A stretch of DNA of 12,201 nt, from the NCBI GenBank assembly GCA_030430875.1, contig JAUIKI010000023.1, positions 1-12,201 of the forward strand, read 5' to 3'. Source of the DNA: Gammaproteobacteria bacterium (GTDB lineage: Bacteria > Pseudomonadota > Gammaproteobacteria > Pseudomonadales > JAUIKI01). Numbering within the stretch: the stretch's first letter is position 1; the number at the start of each line of letters is the position of its first letter. Below are positions 1-7,200 of the stretch, one piece after another. Both the position numbers and the translations under genes were made by a program. A model generated the notes under the pieces. The model did no database searches, was not told where the DNA came from, and was given only the letters and a program-made list of their open reading frames with translations.

Positions 1-218
1 TTGATGGCGGCGTGACGTGGCGTGAAGCGAAGTTCACCAGCGAGGTCTTCCCCAGAGCGCTTACCCGCTTTGGTATAGAGTGGGATTGGCAAGGTCAGCC
101 AGCGATGATCCAAAGCCGTGCAGTAGACGAAACAGGGTATGTCCAACCAACCTATGGACAGCTTCGTGCGGTTCGCGGTGAGAACTCCATCTACCACAAA
201 AACGCTATCCACACTTAG
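1..218 (+). CDS. soxC: SoxC-like sulfite dehydrogenase (molybdopterin subunit), C-terminal fragment
   Basis: This is the 3' end of a gene that begins outside the window; the reading frame starts at base 3 with Asp-Gly-Gly-Val-Thr-Trp. The translated end contains DGGVTWREA, a run around RALTRFGIEWDW, QSRAVDETGYVQPT and NSIYHKNAIHT. This is the dimerisation-domain tail of the sulfite oxidase/SoxC family (Mo-containing sulfite dehydrogenase, normally periplasmic and partnered by a SoxD-type cytochrome). The family assignment is by recognition of these motifs. The TAG stop at 216-218 falls exactly where relatives continue with Trp and roughly 10-20 further residues, so the C-terminus looks slightly trimmed. 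GC is about 55% by count (119/218), clearly above the following genes, which suggests a different origin or compositional history. The soxC versus sorA-type assignment cannot be settled from this fragment. Confidence 0.8.
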   Translation, partial: DGGVTWREAKFTSEVFPRALTRFGIEWDWQGQPAMIQSRAVDETGYVQPTYGQLRAVRGENSIYHKNAIHT

Positions 219-229
219 ATAATGAAACG

Positions 230-253
230 ATGCTAGAATTATTGGTCTAGCAT
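230..253. terminator. Inverted repeat just after soxC (terminator-like)
   Basis: ATGCTAGA (230-237) and TCTAGCAT (246-253) form a perfect 8-bp stem with an 8-nt loop, starting 12 nt after the soxC stop. There is no clear T-tract on either strand (the plus side continues GAAGAAAAT), so it could be a weak terminator or a 3'-end stabilising hairpin. Confidence 0.45.
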
Positions 254-285
254 GAAGAAAATAAATCAGGAAGTATATGAAAAGC

Positions 286-331
286 ATTTCGCCTATCAAC
301 AAGATGTGACATCTCGTTCGATAGGCGAAAT
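286..331. repeat. Long near-perfect palindrome (46 bp) in convergent gap
   Basis: ATTTCGCCTATC (286-297) pairs perfectly with GATAGGCGAAAT (320-331) over 12 bp. The enclosed 22 nt fold further: AAC/GTT, then AGATG with CATCT, leaving a TGA loop, with one mismatch and one bulge. In total about 20 pairs form a cruciform or RNA hairpin. It sits between the soxC stop and the stop of the minus-strand gene at 436. No T-run follows, so it is not a canonical intrinsic terminator. It could be a bidirectional transcription barrier or a REP/MITE-like palindromic unit. Bases 332-435 beyond it show nothing I can name. Confidence 0.6.
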
Positions 332-435
332 TGTATGAAAGGGGCTATTGCCTGATTATGTTGCTTCTTATTGCGTCGAAAGCATCTGTAATTCTTCTGG
401 TGAAGGTGTATTGTTGTGATGCCACTTCTTGATGA

Positions 436-1065
436 CTACCCCATTTTTGAGTGTTTTAGCAGCCGTTTGAGATCATTTAGGATATCTTTGTCCGCATGTT
501 TAGGTAGGAAATACAGCATAGCATTACCCATAGGGTCGACGATGAATAGCAATGAAGAATATTCAGCTTCTTGGTTTTTTGTTAATAGTTCATGGGTTAG
601 GTCAAAAAAACTGCTGTCCGTCGTAATGACAATTTGAATCAGAGGATGTTTCTTTGTGCTATAACGAATCAGTGCTTGATTTTGCTCGGATTCAACGTTT
701 TCCGGGATTAAATATAGCATTTTTACGCGATTTTGTTCTTTTCCAAGGGCTATATGTGATTGATTCATCAAAGAAAGCTGTCTTTTTGCAACACTTTCAT
801 ATCGTTCATCGCCAATTAATACCATTGACCAGGTTCGGTCTGCGGTGATATCAATTGGGCTTCCATCCAATGTTTTCAGCGGTAACTCAGAAAAAGGTAA
901 CAGTGGATTAATCAATATGCCCTGATTAGTGCGACTTTCAGGAACAAAAACCCCAGTTTTAAACATAACAAAGGCAAGCGCTATGGGTGCCAGTGCGACG
1001 AAAAAGATGAGTGCTAATTTAACTCGCGCTAAGTTGTTGTTGGCTGTGGGGTTTTTTGTGGTCAT
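436..1065 (-). CDS. PA0111-like membrane-anchored protein of cytochrome oxidase loci
   Basis: A 209-residue protein with one N-terminal membrane segment (about residues 15-38, rich in Ala, Leu, Phe and Val) and a soluble domain facing the periplasm. It matches the small protein that follows SURF1 in gammaproteobacterial cox clusters (Pseudomonas PA0111 type). The pattern of a hydrophobic anchor, an LPLKTLDGSPIDI-like strand region, a WSMVLIGDE strand and a late LLFIVDPMGNAMLYF strand suggests an SCO/thioredoxin-like fold. There are no cysteines at all, so the copper-binding CxxxC of true SCO proteins is missing. Its role in oxidase assembly is inferred from locus conservation, not demonstrated. 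Here it is separated from SURF1 by the VanW-GT gene, and ctaA/ctaB do not follow it; the neighbour is a convergent soxC. The start at 1065 lies about 15 nt from the predicted transcription start and has no obvious Shine-Dalgarno. Confidence 0.8.
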   Translation of the reverse strand: MTTKNPTANNNLARVKLALIFFVALAPIALAFVMFKTGVFVPESRTNQGILINPLLPFSELPLKTLDGSPIDITADRTWSMVLIGDERYESVAKRQLSLMNQSHIALGKEQNRVKMLYLIPENVESEQNQALIRYSTKKHPLIQIVITTDSSFFDLTHELLTKNQEAEYSSLLFIVDPMGNAMLYFLPKHADKDILNDLKRLLKHSKMG

Positions 1066-1087
1066 AAGTCGAATTCAATTTTTCGAA

Positions 1088-1096
1088 ATTATACCA
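1088..1096 (-). promoter_or_regulatory. Extended -10 promoter for the PA0111-like gene
   Basis: On the minus strand this reads TGGTATAAT, a perfect TATAAT preceded by the TGn extension. It lies 23 nt upstream of the start codon at 1065, predicting transcription from about 1081 with a very short leader. No good -35 is seen, which is tolerated by extended -10 promoters. Confidence 0.6.
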
Positions 1097-1129
1097 ATAA
1101 ATACTGCTGCTGCATATTTGAATATATTT

Positions 1130-1170
1130 TTTATCAATGATAAATGTTCTAAAGAATGCTATCGTAGCAT
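1130..1170. repeat. Two small palindromes in the divergent intergenic region
   Basis: TTTATC-aat-GATAAA (1130-1144) and ATGCTA-tcg-TAGCAT (1156-1170) are each perfect 6-bp inverted repeats with 3-bp centres, 11 bp apart. They lie in the 262-bp gap between the minus-strand gene at 1065 and the plus-strand gene at 1328, upstream of the -10 element at 1088-1096. They could be operator half-sites or small hairpins; I cannot assign a regulator. Confidence 0.35.
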
Positions 1171-1311
1171 CGATTAATTATCAGGTTTGTCTACAGTTTA
1201 TCGGGCCTTTGATAGTTTGATTAAGGATAATTTCAGCATAAAAAAAGAATCAAAAAACAGGAACTTTGTTGTCGATAGCTTCTCAAAAAACATGTGTATT
1301 TTAGGTGAATA

Positions 1312-1338
1312 ATGACTATTTCAAATAATGAAGAATAA
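1312..1338 (+). CDS. Candidate 8-residue leader ORF (MTISNNEE)
   Basis: The ATG at 1312 is preceded by AGGTGA (1303-1308), the only Shine-Dalgarno-like sequence near the start of the VanW-GT gene. The frame reads MTISNNEE and stops with TAA at 1336-1338, ten bases past the ATG (1328) of the large gene, in a different frame. An in-frame TGA at 1313-1315 prevents the large gene from starting further upstream. The simplest reading is that ribosomes load on this leader and reinitiate at 1328 (translational coupling). Alternatives are that the large gene is poorly translated, or that a base error near 1328-1338 hides a longer N-terminus. Confidence 0.35.
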   Translation: MTISNNEE

Positions 1339-3076
1339 CCAAAAAAAATTAGCGAGCAAACATAGTTTTCTTAATGAAGCGGTATTCCACTTTAAATCAA
1401 TATTATTGACAGCGCAGCGTGCTGTTCAAAACCAATTATCACCAGTAAAAAAATTTCATGATGAGCAAAAATTAATAGCACTGCCAGTGATTGCGCATTC
1501 AGAAAGTGAGCTTTGGAACCCGTTTGATAATCAAGATAATTGGATATTAACCGCTGGAAAAATTGAAAATTTGCGCATTGCAGTGAAACGGTTACATGGT
1601 CTTGAGATTGATGCAAACGCAGTGTTTAGTTTTTGGAAGCATGTAGGTAATCCTAATATTGGCAAGGGTTATGTCAAAGGACGAGAAATTCGTGAAGGCT
1701 GTGTGTTACCAACAACTGCAGGAGGACTTTGTCAGTTATCAAATGCACTTTACGATGCAGCATTGACAGCAAATTTTATTATTGTGGAACGACACAAGCA
1801 CACTCAAATTATTAAAGGGTCACTAGCAGAAAAAGATCGTGATGCAACCGTTAAATGGAATTATGTGGATTTGCGTTTCAAAGCAACCGTTGATTTTAGA
1901 ATTGAAATTGAGTTGACAGCCAATAAGCTCATTGTGATATACAGAGCTAAAAATGCACAGTGTGTGAATGCTACGCCACAACACATTCTGCATCGACAGC
2001 CCAGTCAATTAAATGATTGTTATTCTTGTGGAAATGTTGCTTGCTTTAACTATCCAAATCAGGTGGAAGTTTTACAGAAAGTTGCAAAAACTACATTTAT
2101 TGTGGATGAGAAATGGCCTGAATTTGATGCTTATGTGCAATCAATCATTACGGACCAAGACACGATGGTCGTGCCGATTAAGAAAAGTAAATTAATAAAA
2201 ACTAATCGGTATGCTTGGAGTGCTCCTAACAGAAAAAATCTGCAATCAACAACAAGATCAGGTGTTTTTCGTGCAATCATGATGCGACTTCTTGCCAAGA
2301 AAAAAAACAATATATTTGAAATGTTATTAAAATTGGATAAAAAAATTGCCTCGCAGGCAGCGAGGTTGATTCCAGTTGAGGCAAATCATTTGGTGATTTC
2401 ACAAAACTTACTTCCATTTGTGTATGCAACAGGGGCACTTGGTGGCAGGACTTATGATGTGTTGATGACAAGATTACCTATTGAGAAAATTCATGACAGC
2501 CTTGATCTGGCTTTTTCAAAATATGTTGAGAGTGAAACATTACATGATTTCAGAGCGCCAAAATTACTGATTGATCTGGAAAACTCGGCGTTAACTAAAG
2601 CCAGAAAAATTATCACTCCGCATAGTAAGATCATGGAACTATTCCCTCATAAAGTTGAAAAATTAAATTGGAATCTACCAGATTCACCCTGTCATAAAGT
2701 GCTAGGAAAAAAAATATTATTTCCAGCATCAGCTGTTGGGCGAAAAGGTGCTTATGAAATCAAGCGATTGGCAAAAGATTTAAATATTAACGTTGTCGTT
2801 ATGGGGGATTGTCTCGAAGGTGAAGATTTTTGGGGTGAAGTGTTTGTTGAAAAGTTTTTAGGTGATTGGAGTGAAATTGGATTGGTTATATATCCTGCAT
2901 ACATCGAGCATCAGCCTCGAGTTATGTTACAAGCACTTGCTCGTAACATTCCAGTGATTGCAACAGATGCTTGTGGAGTCGAAGTATCACCATTGATTAC
3001 AATTGTTAATGTTGGTGATTATGTTGCATTGAAAAATGCAGTACTGCAAACACAACAATTAGACAAGGCTATTTAG
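1328..3076 (+). CDS. VanW-domain protein fused to a GT-B glycosyltransferase-like domain
   Basis: A 582-residue protein without signal peptide or clear membrane segment. Residues about 78-210 form a VanW-family domain: the KIENLRIAVKRLHG helix, NAVFSFWKHVGNP, and the signature AGGLCQLSNALYDAAL (131-146) followed by IVERHKHT. VanW occurs in some vancomycin-resistance clusters and many other genomes; its activity is unknown. Next come four cysteines, C212, C231, C234 and C239 (C-x18-C-x2-C-x4-C), a possible metal or Fe-S site. From about 320 the protein resembles a GT-B glycosyltransferase: KARKIITPHSKIMELF, a strand at ILFPAS (about 461), VVVMGD, and residues 521-550 with IEHQPRVMLQALARNIPVIATDACG. 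This is the donor-site region of GT4 enzymes, but the EX7E pair reads E527 and Q535. The stop overlaps the convergent SURF1 stop by 8 bp. The gene interrupts the usual SURF1-PA0111 adjacency. The substrate is unknown; a role in surface glycan synthesis is only an inference. Confidence 0.8.
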   Translation: MKNNQKKLASKHSFLNEAVFHFKSILLTAQRAVQNQLSPVKKFHDEQKLIALPVIAHSESELWNPFDNQDNWILTAGKIENLRIAVKRLHGLEIDANAVFSFWKHVGNPNIGKGYVKGREIREGCVLPTTAGGLCQLSNALYDAALTANFIIVERHKHTQIIKGSLAEKDRDATVKWNYVDLRFKATVDFRIEIELTANKLIVIYRAKNAQCVNATPQHILHRQPSQLNDCYSCGNVACFNYPNQVEVLQKVAKTTFIVDEKWPEFDAYVQSIITDQDTMVVPIKKSKLIKTNRYAWSAPNRKNLQSTTRSGVFRAIMMRLLAKKKNNIFEMLLKLDKKIASQAARLIPVEANHLVISQNLLPFVYATGALGGRTYDVLMTRLPIEKIHDSLDLAFSKYVESETLHDFRAPKLLIDLENSALTKARKIITPHSKIMELFPHKVEKLNWNLPDSPCHKVLGKKILFPASAVGRKGAYEIKRLAKDLNINVVVMGDCLEGEDFWGEVFVEKFLGDWSEIGLVIYPAYIEHQPRVMLQALARNIPVIATDACGVEVSPLITIVNVGDYVALKNAVLQTQQLDKAI

Positions 3077-3812
3077 CGGATGGTTTTAGTGAGGTCTTTT
3101 TGGTTTTTGTTGTGTTCGCATAAAAATATAGGATGCACAAAGCGCCTGCCATTAAAAACCATTGAACAGCATAGCCTATGTGTTTTTCAGGACCTGTAAT
3201 AGCTTTTGAAGAAATGATTTGATAAGCACCGCGTTGATTTGAATTTAAATTAATGACATTGGGGAAAATTTTGATAGATAATTTTTGGCTAATTTCTACT
3301 ATATCAATTTTTTGCACAACAACAGGTTTTCCAGGTGTAAAATGTATTTCTAGGTCTTTTAAAACAAGCGGCGATTTATCAGGTTGGTAAATTTCACCTT
3401 GTAGTGTTAATGATTCCTCTGGAGTTTCAATTGTTGGTAAATCAGTTCGCGTTTGCCCGAGAGCAACCCATCCGCGGTTTACTAATACGTATGAGGGTTG
3501 ATTGACTGGTTTAAATAAATTGATAACTGAAAATCCTGCTCTGCCTCGATGAATTTGATTGTCTAATAAGAAAATGTATTTGGCTTGATAATGGCCGTGT
3601 AATAACACTGGTTGAAAAGCAAGGGAGTTGCTTGACGTGTCAATTTGAGTGATGTCAACAGCTGGTTGATTTTTGTGACTGGCAAGCTGTTTTTCTAAGT
3701 CACGTTTATATTCAGCACGCTGCAATTGCCAAAATCCCAGGAAAATGAGAATCGGTAATAGTGATAGTGTAAAAAGCGTGCTTTTCCAGTTAGGTTTAAA
3801 ATGATAGGCCAT
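3069..3812 (-). CDS. surf1: SURF1 family cytochrome oxidase assembly protein
   Basis: A 247-residue inner-membrane protein. It has the SURF1 plan: a TM helix at about 11-28 running into the GFWQLQRAEYK motif, a central periplasmic domain with LDNQIHRGRAGF and YVLVNRGWV, the late motif GPEKHIGYAVQWF (207-219), and a second TM helix to about 232 with a short basic tail. SURF1 proteins help insert heme a into subunit I of heme-copper oxidases. Length and motif order are normal, so the gene looks intact. It is transcribed leftwards like coxC at the right edge, consistent with ancestral co-orientation, but about 8 kb of unrelated genes lie between. It diverges from DUF2909 and converges with the VanW-GT gene, with an 8-bp tail overlap. 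The start at 3812 gives the expected short N-terminus; only a weak TTGGATT lies upstream. Confidence 0.95.
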   Translation of the reverse strand: MAYHFKPNWKSTLFTLSLLPILIFLGFWQLQRAEYKRDLEKQLASHKNQPAVDITQIDTSSNSLAFQPVLLHGHYQAKYIFLLDNQIHRGRAGFSVINLFKPVNQPSYVLVNRGWVALGQTRTDLPTIETPEESLTLQGEIYQPDKSPLVLKDLEIHFTPGKPVVVQKIDIVEISQKLSIKIFPNVINLNSNQRGAYQIISSKAITGPEKHIGYAVQWFLMAGALCILYFYANTTKTKKTSLKPSAK

Positions 3813-3833
3813 GATTAATCCAATTAATGAATT

Positions 3834-3855
3834 CTTATCATGATATCATGATAAG
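3834..3855. promoter_or_regulatory. Perfect 22-bp palindrome between SURF1 and DUF2909
   Basis: Bases 3834-3855 are a perfect inverted repeat: CTT, then ATCATGAT twice in tandem (3837-3844 and 3845-3852), then AAG. It sits in the 83-bp divergent spacer, 22 bp from the SURF1 start and 41 bp from the DUF2909 start, where both promoters should lie. This suits an operator for a dimeric regulator acting on both genes. Nearby, TTTGTTAGGGGG (3861-3872) is nearly repeated at 3881-3891. No regulator is recognised. Confidence 0.55.
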
Positions 3856-3895
3856 GCTAGTTTGTTAGGGGGAAAACCAATTTGTTGGGGGCGTT

Positions 3896-4087
3896 ATGTT
3901 ATTAAAAGTTATCATTGTAATTGTATTGTTTGCAGTGATTGTTAGTCTAATGTCAGGGTTGTTTTTTTTAGTCAAAGATCAAGGAAAAACTAATCGAGTT
4001 GTAAACGCCTTGTTTGTTCGAGTCTTGTTAGCCGCTTTATTATTATGTTTGATTGTCTATGGATTCTGGAGTGGAATCTTAGGCTGA
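3896..4087 (+). CDS. Twin-transmembrane small protein (DUF2909)
   Basis: A 63-residue protein made of two membrane helices (about residues 4-26 and 40-60) joined by a short polar loop with FLVKDQGKTNRVVNAL. This is the DUF2909 family, found opposite SURF1 in gammaproteobacterial cox clusters. Its function is unknown; a link to oxidase assembly rests on conserved location. The start at 3896 follows TTGGGGGCG, a G-rich rather than classical Shine-Dalgarno. Orientation divergent from SURF1 is as in pseudomonads, but coxC does not follow directly on its other side; the macroglobulin gene begins 157 bp downstream. Confidence 0.85.
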   Translation: MLLKVIIVIVLFAVIVSLMSGLFFLVKDQGKTNRVVNALFVRVLLAALLLCLIVYGFWSGILG

Positions 4088-4191
4088 TTTTTGCTGATGA
4101 GATTATTATGCAGTAGCTATGTTGATGTAGCTTATCACTTCATTTTTAATGTAAAAGATTTGTAAAACAACAAACCATTTGCCTGGTTTTA

Positions 4192-4238
4192 TTGTCTATA
4201 CTGTCTTCAAATTATATATAAAACACTGATTCAGAGGA
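4192..4238 (+). promoter_or_regulatory. Candidate promoter and RBS for the macroglobulin gene
   Basis: TTGTCT (4192-4197) and TATATA (4215-4220) are spaced 17 bp apart and each match 4 of 6 consensus bases. An alternative -10 is TATACT at 4197-4202. A good Shine-Dalgarno AGAGGA (4233-4238) ends 6 nt before the ATG at 4245 and fixes that start. The -35/-10 choice is tentative; the RBS is firm. Confidence 0.4.
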
Positions 4239-4244
4239 TTTTGC

Positions 4245-7200
4245 ATGAAAAAAACAGTGGCACAATTATTTATTCTTGGAATGTGGTTGATAGTAGGAGT
4301 ATTTGCGATGAATAGTTATGCGCAGCCAGAAACTGACCAGACTTTGTTCAAAAAAGCTGAGAAATTATACCAAGAAAAATCCTATGCATTAGCCTTAAAT
4401 GCCTATCAGTCACTGGAAAAACGTGATGATTTATCATCGGATCAACGTCAATGGGTTGCCTTTCGTTTGCAAGATTGCACTTGGCGAAATAGTGTCGCAT
4501 CGAAACAAGTTGATAGTGGTTTAATTGACAGTGCAGTTGAAGCACTGATCAAGTTGGCGGATGAAATCAATGTTCAAACGCACCAACAAGGTAATGAGGT
4601 TTGGGCAATGATTCATGAATCATTGGGTGATTCTTGGCAGTATCAAGGCCATTATTATTTTAATAATGCCTGGCCATATTATCAAAAAGCCTTGGATTGG
4701 TGGGCAAAATCAACCGATATTGAAAAAGCCAGAAAAAAATATTTAATAATTTTATCGAAGTTAGTTGATTTCTCAGGAGAAGATGCTGATTTATATCCAA
4801 GAAATATTAACATGCCAATATCTTATTTTGAGTCAGCGGCTAACCTTGCTAACACAAATGTTGATAAAGCTAAAACCAACTTATGGCTTGCTAAGCAATT
4901 GTCTTTATATGGAGATATTAAATTCCATCAACCAACTCAAAAAGCATTTGAACAGGCTTTTGTGTCTGGAAAAGAGACGCAATGGTTTGATGAGATTTTA
5001 TTTAATTATGCCAACCGGGCAGCAGAGCGTGGTCAGTTAATCTATCACGATAATGGCTCTGTTTCTCAAGCACCTGATTATGAAAAAGCCGTTGAGTTAT
5101 ATCAACTTTTCTTAAAAACGTTCAAAAAAGGTGAGTCAAGGTTTTATGGCCCTGTAAAAACGGCATTGAGAGATATCACTAAAGAAAGTCTTAATGTTAG
5201 CGTTCCACATATTTATTTGCCTGAAACCAACCCAAAAATTTACCTGAATTGGCGAAATGTGTCTGAATTAGCCATTAAAATTTATCCGATTGATTTAGCG
5301 AAAACAGTCAATTGGAGAGGTGATGCCGATAAAAGCTGGATAGAAAAAATTAAGCCCAATAAAAAACCATTGATTAAGCACGTTCTTGCTGAAAAAACAT
5401 CACGCTATTTTCCACAGCAAAAACAATTGTCTATCACAGATATCCAGGATAAAAAATTAGCTCCAGGTAGCTATTTAGTCGAAGTCAAAGCCGGTGGTGT
5501 GACTAGCCGTGACGTGTTGTTGATTTCAGATGCAGCAGTGATCACCAAGACGAGTGGAGATGAGTTGCTGGTTTCCTTCAATGAAACCAGCAATGGTAAA
5601 CCCATTGCTAACGCAAAAGTGACGGTTGTTTTTTGGGATAGAATAAACTCTGCGATTCGTCACAACACAGTCACAGACAAAACTAATTCAGATGGATTGG
5701 TGAAGATTAGTCTGGATAAAGACAATAGAAATTATTTTGTCGTCACTCAAAAAGAAAATCAGGTGGCCTACGCTAATTCTTATGCGCCAAGTTTTTCAAG
5801 CAGCAATCTAAATTGGAAAATTTATCTACACACGGACAGACCTGGCTATCGACCCGGTGAGACAGTTAACTTTAAGGTGATTGCTAGACAAAAGCAAAAT
5901 AATCGTTTGACTACACCTAAACATTCAACGCTGACGTATAAAATATATGATGGAAAAAATGCTATCGTGCAGGAAGGCACATTGCCATTAAACGAATTTG
6001 GTTCAGCTTGGGGAAAAGTGGAACTCAAGAAATCCATGAGTTTAGGATTGTTTCGAATCGAGTTTCGTGATGCATCTAATCGTCATGTTGGTGCAGCAAG
6101 TTTTGTGCGTTTGGAAGAATATAAACTCCCTGAATTTAAAGTGGCGATTAATGTCAGTGATGCTGAATCAGCTTTTCAGTTGGGCGACGAAATTCCTATC
6201 AATATTCAAGCCGCTTATTATTTTGGTGGCCCGGTGATTGGTGGTGAAGTTGAGGTGATTGTCTATCAACGACCTTATTATCACTATTGGCATGATGATG
6301 CACCCTATCATTGGTATCAAGAATCAAAACATTCCGGATACTACGGTGGTCTTGGTGATGAAGTGGCACGTTACCAACTGTCAACCGATGCCAAGGGGCA
6401 AGCTGATTTCAAATTGCCGACCAGTGTGGGTAATCAAAATCTTGAATATACCTTTGATGTTCGTGTGGTCGATAGTTCGCGTCGTGAAATTCGCAGTCAG
6501 CAATCAATTAAGGTGAGTAACCAACCGTATTTTGTGCAGTTAGAACCCAAGCATAACATTTATCAGCCAGGCGAGACGGTGGAGTTTGCGATTAAAACCG
6601 TTGATGTGAACAATCAACCAGTGAGTGATTCTGGAAAATTACGCATCACCAAAGAATTTTGGAAAACTGTTTGGTTGGATAAAAATGGTCAAAAGCAAAC
6701 GGGCATGATGTTGCCAACGGATCAATCCATTCAAGCGAGACCTTCGGTTTATCAGGTTGAAGAAATAGTGATTGCTGATATTAAAACAGATAAAGATGGT
6801 CGTGCTGACTATCAATTTATTCCCAAAGAAACCGGTTTTTATAAACTCACCTGGGTGAGTCATGACAAACGAGGTGTGCCAATCAAAGCAGAAGTTGGCT
6901 ATTTTGTGATGGACGATGCGACGCAAGCATTGGGCTATCAACACGGTGGCATGCAAATTATCATGGACAAAGAAAGTTATTCCGTCGGTGATACCGCTCA
7001 AATTATGTTGTCGGCTCCCACACCACAACGTCATGTGTTGTTTAGCGTGGCGGGTGACACATTGATGGATGTTAAGCCGATTTATATGGATGGAACAGTG
7101 AAATTGCTCACACTCAATATCACCGAGGAACACACGCCGAATAGTTTTCTTGAGCTGCTTTCTGTGAATGAGCATCGTTTGCAGCAAACCCAACATGAAT

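Noticed and set aside
1130..1144. TTTATC-aat-GATAAA as an FNR or Fur box
   Set aside because: It lacks the TTGAT-N4-ATCAA spacing of FNR sites and matches only part of a Fur box, so no regulator is assigned.
416..1177. Plus-strand open frames opposite the PA0111-like gene
   Set aside because: They lie antisense to a gene with a membrane anchor, a good promoter and family resemblance; their sequences look unlike proteins.
1341..1348. A8 run near the VanW-GT start as the site of a frameshift from the leader ORF
   Set aside because: The leader frame already stops at 1336-1338, before the A-run, so slippage there cannot join the two frames.
4088..4140. AGCTA/TAGCT repeat after DUF2909 as a terminator
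   Set aside because: Only a 5-bp AT-rich stem with an 8-nt loop, and the T-run is too far away.
6639..7196. 185-codon minus-strand open frame inside the macroglobulin gene
   Set aside because: It is antisense to conserved macroglobulin domains, and its His/Cys/Arg-rich composition is typical of a shadow frame.
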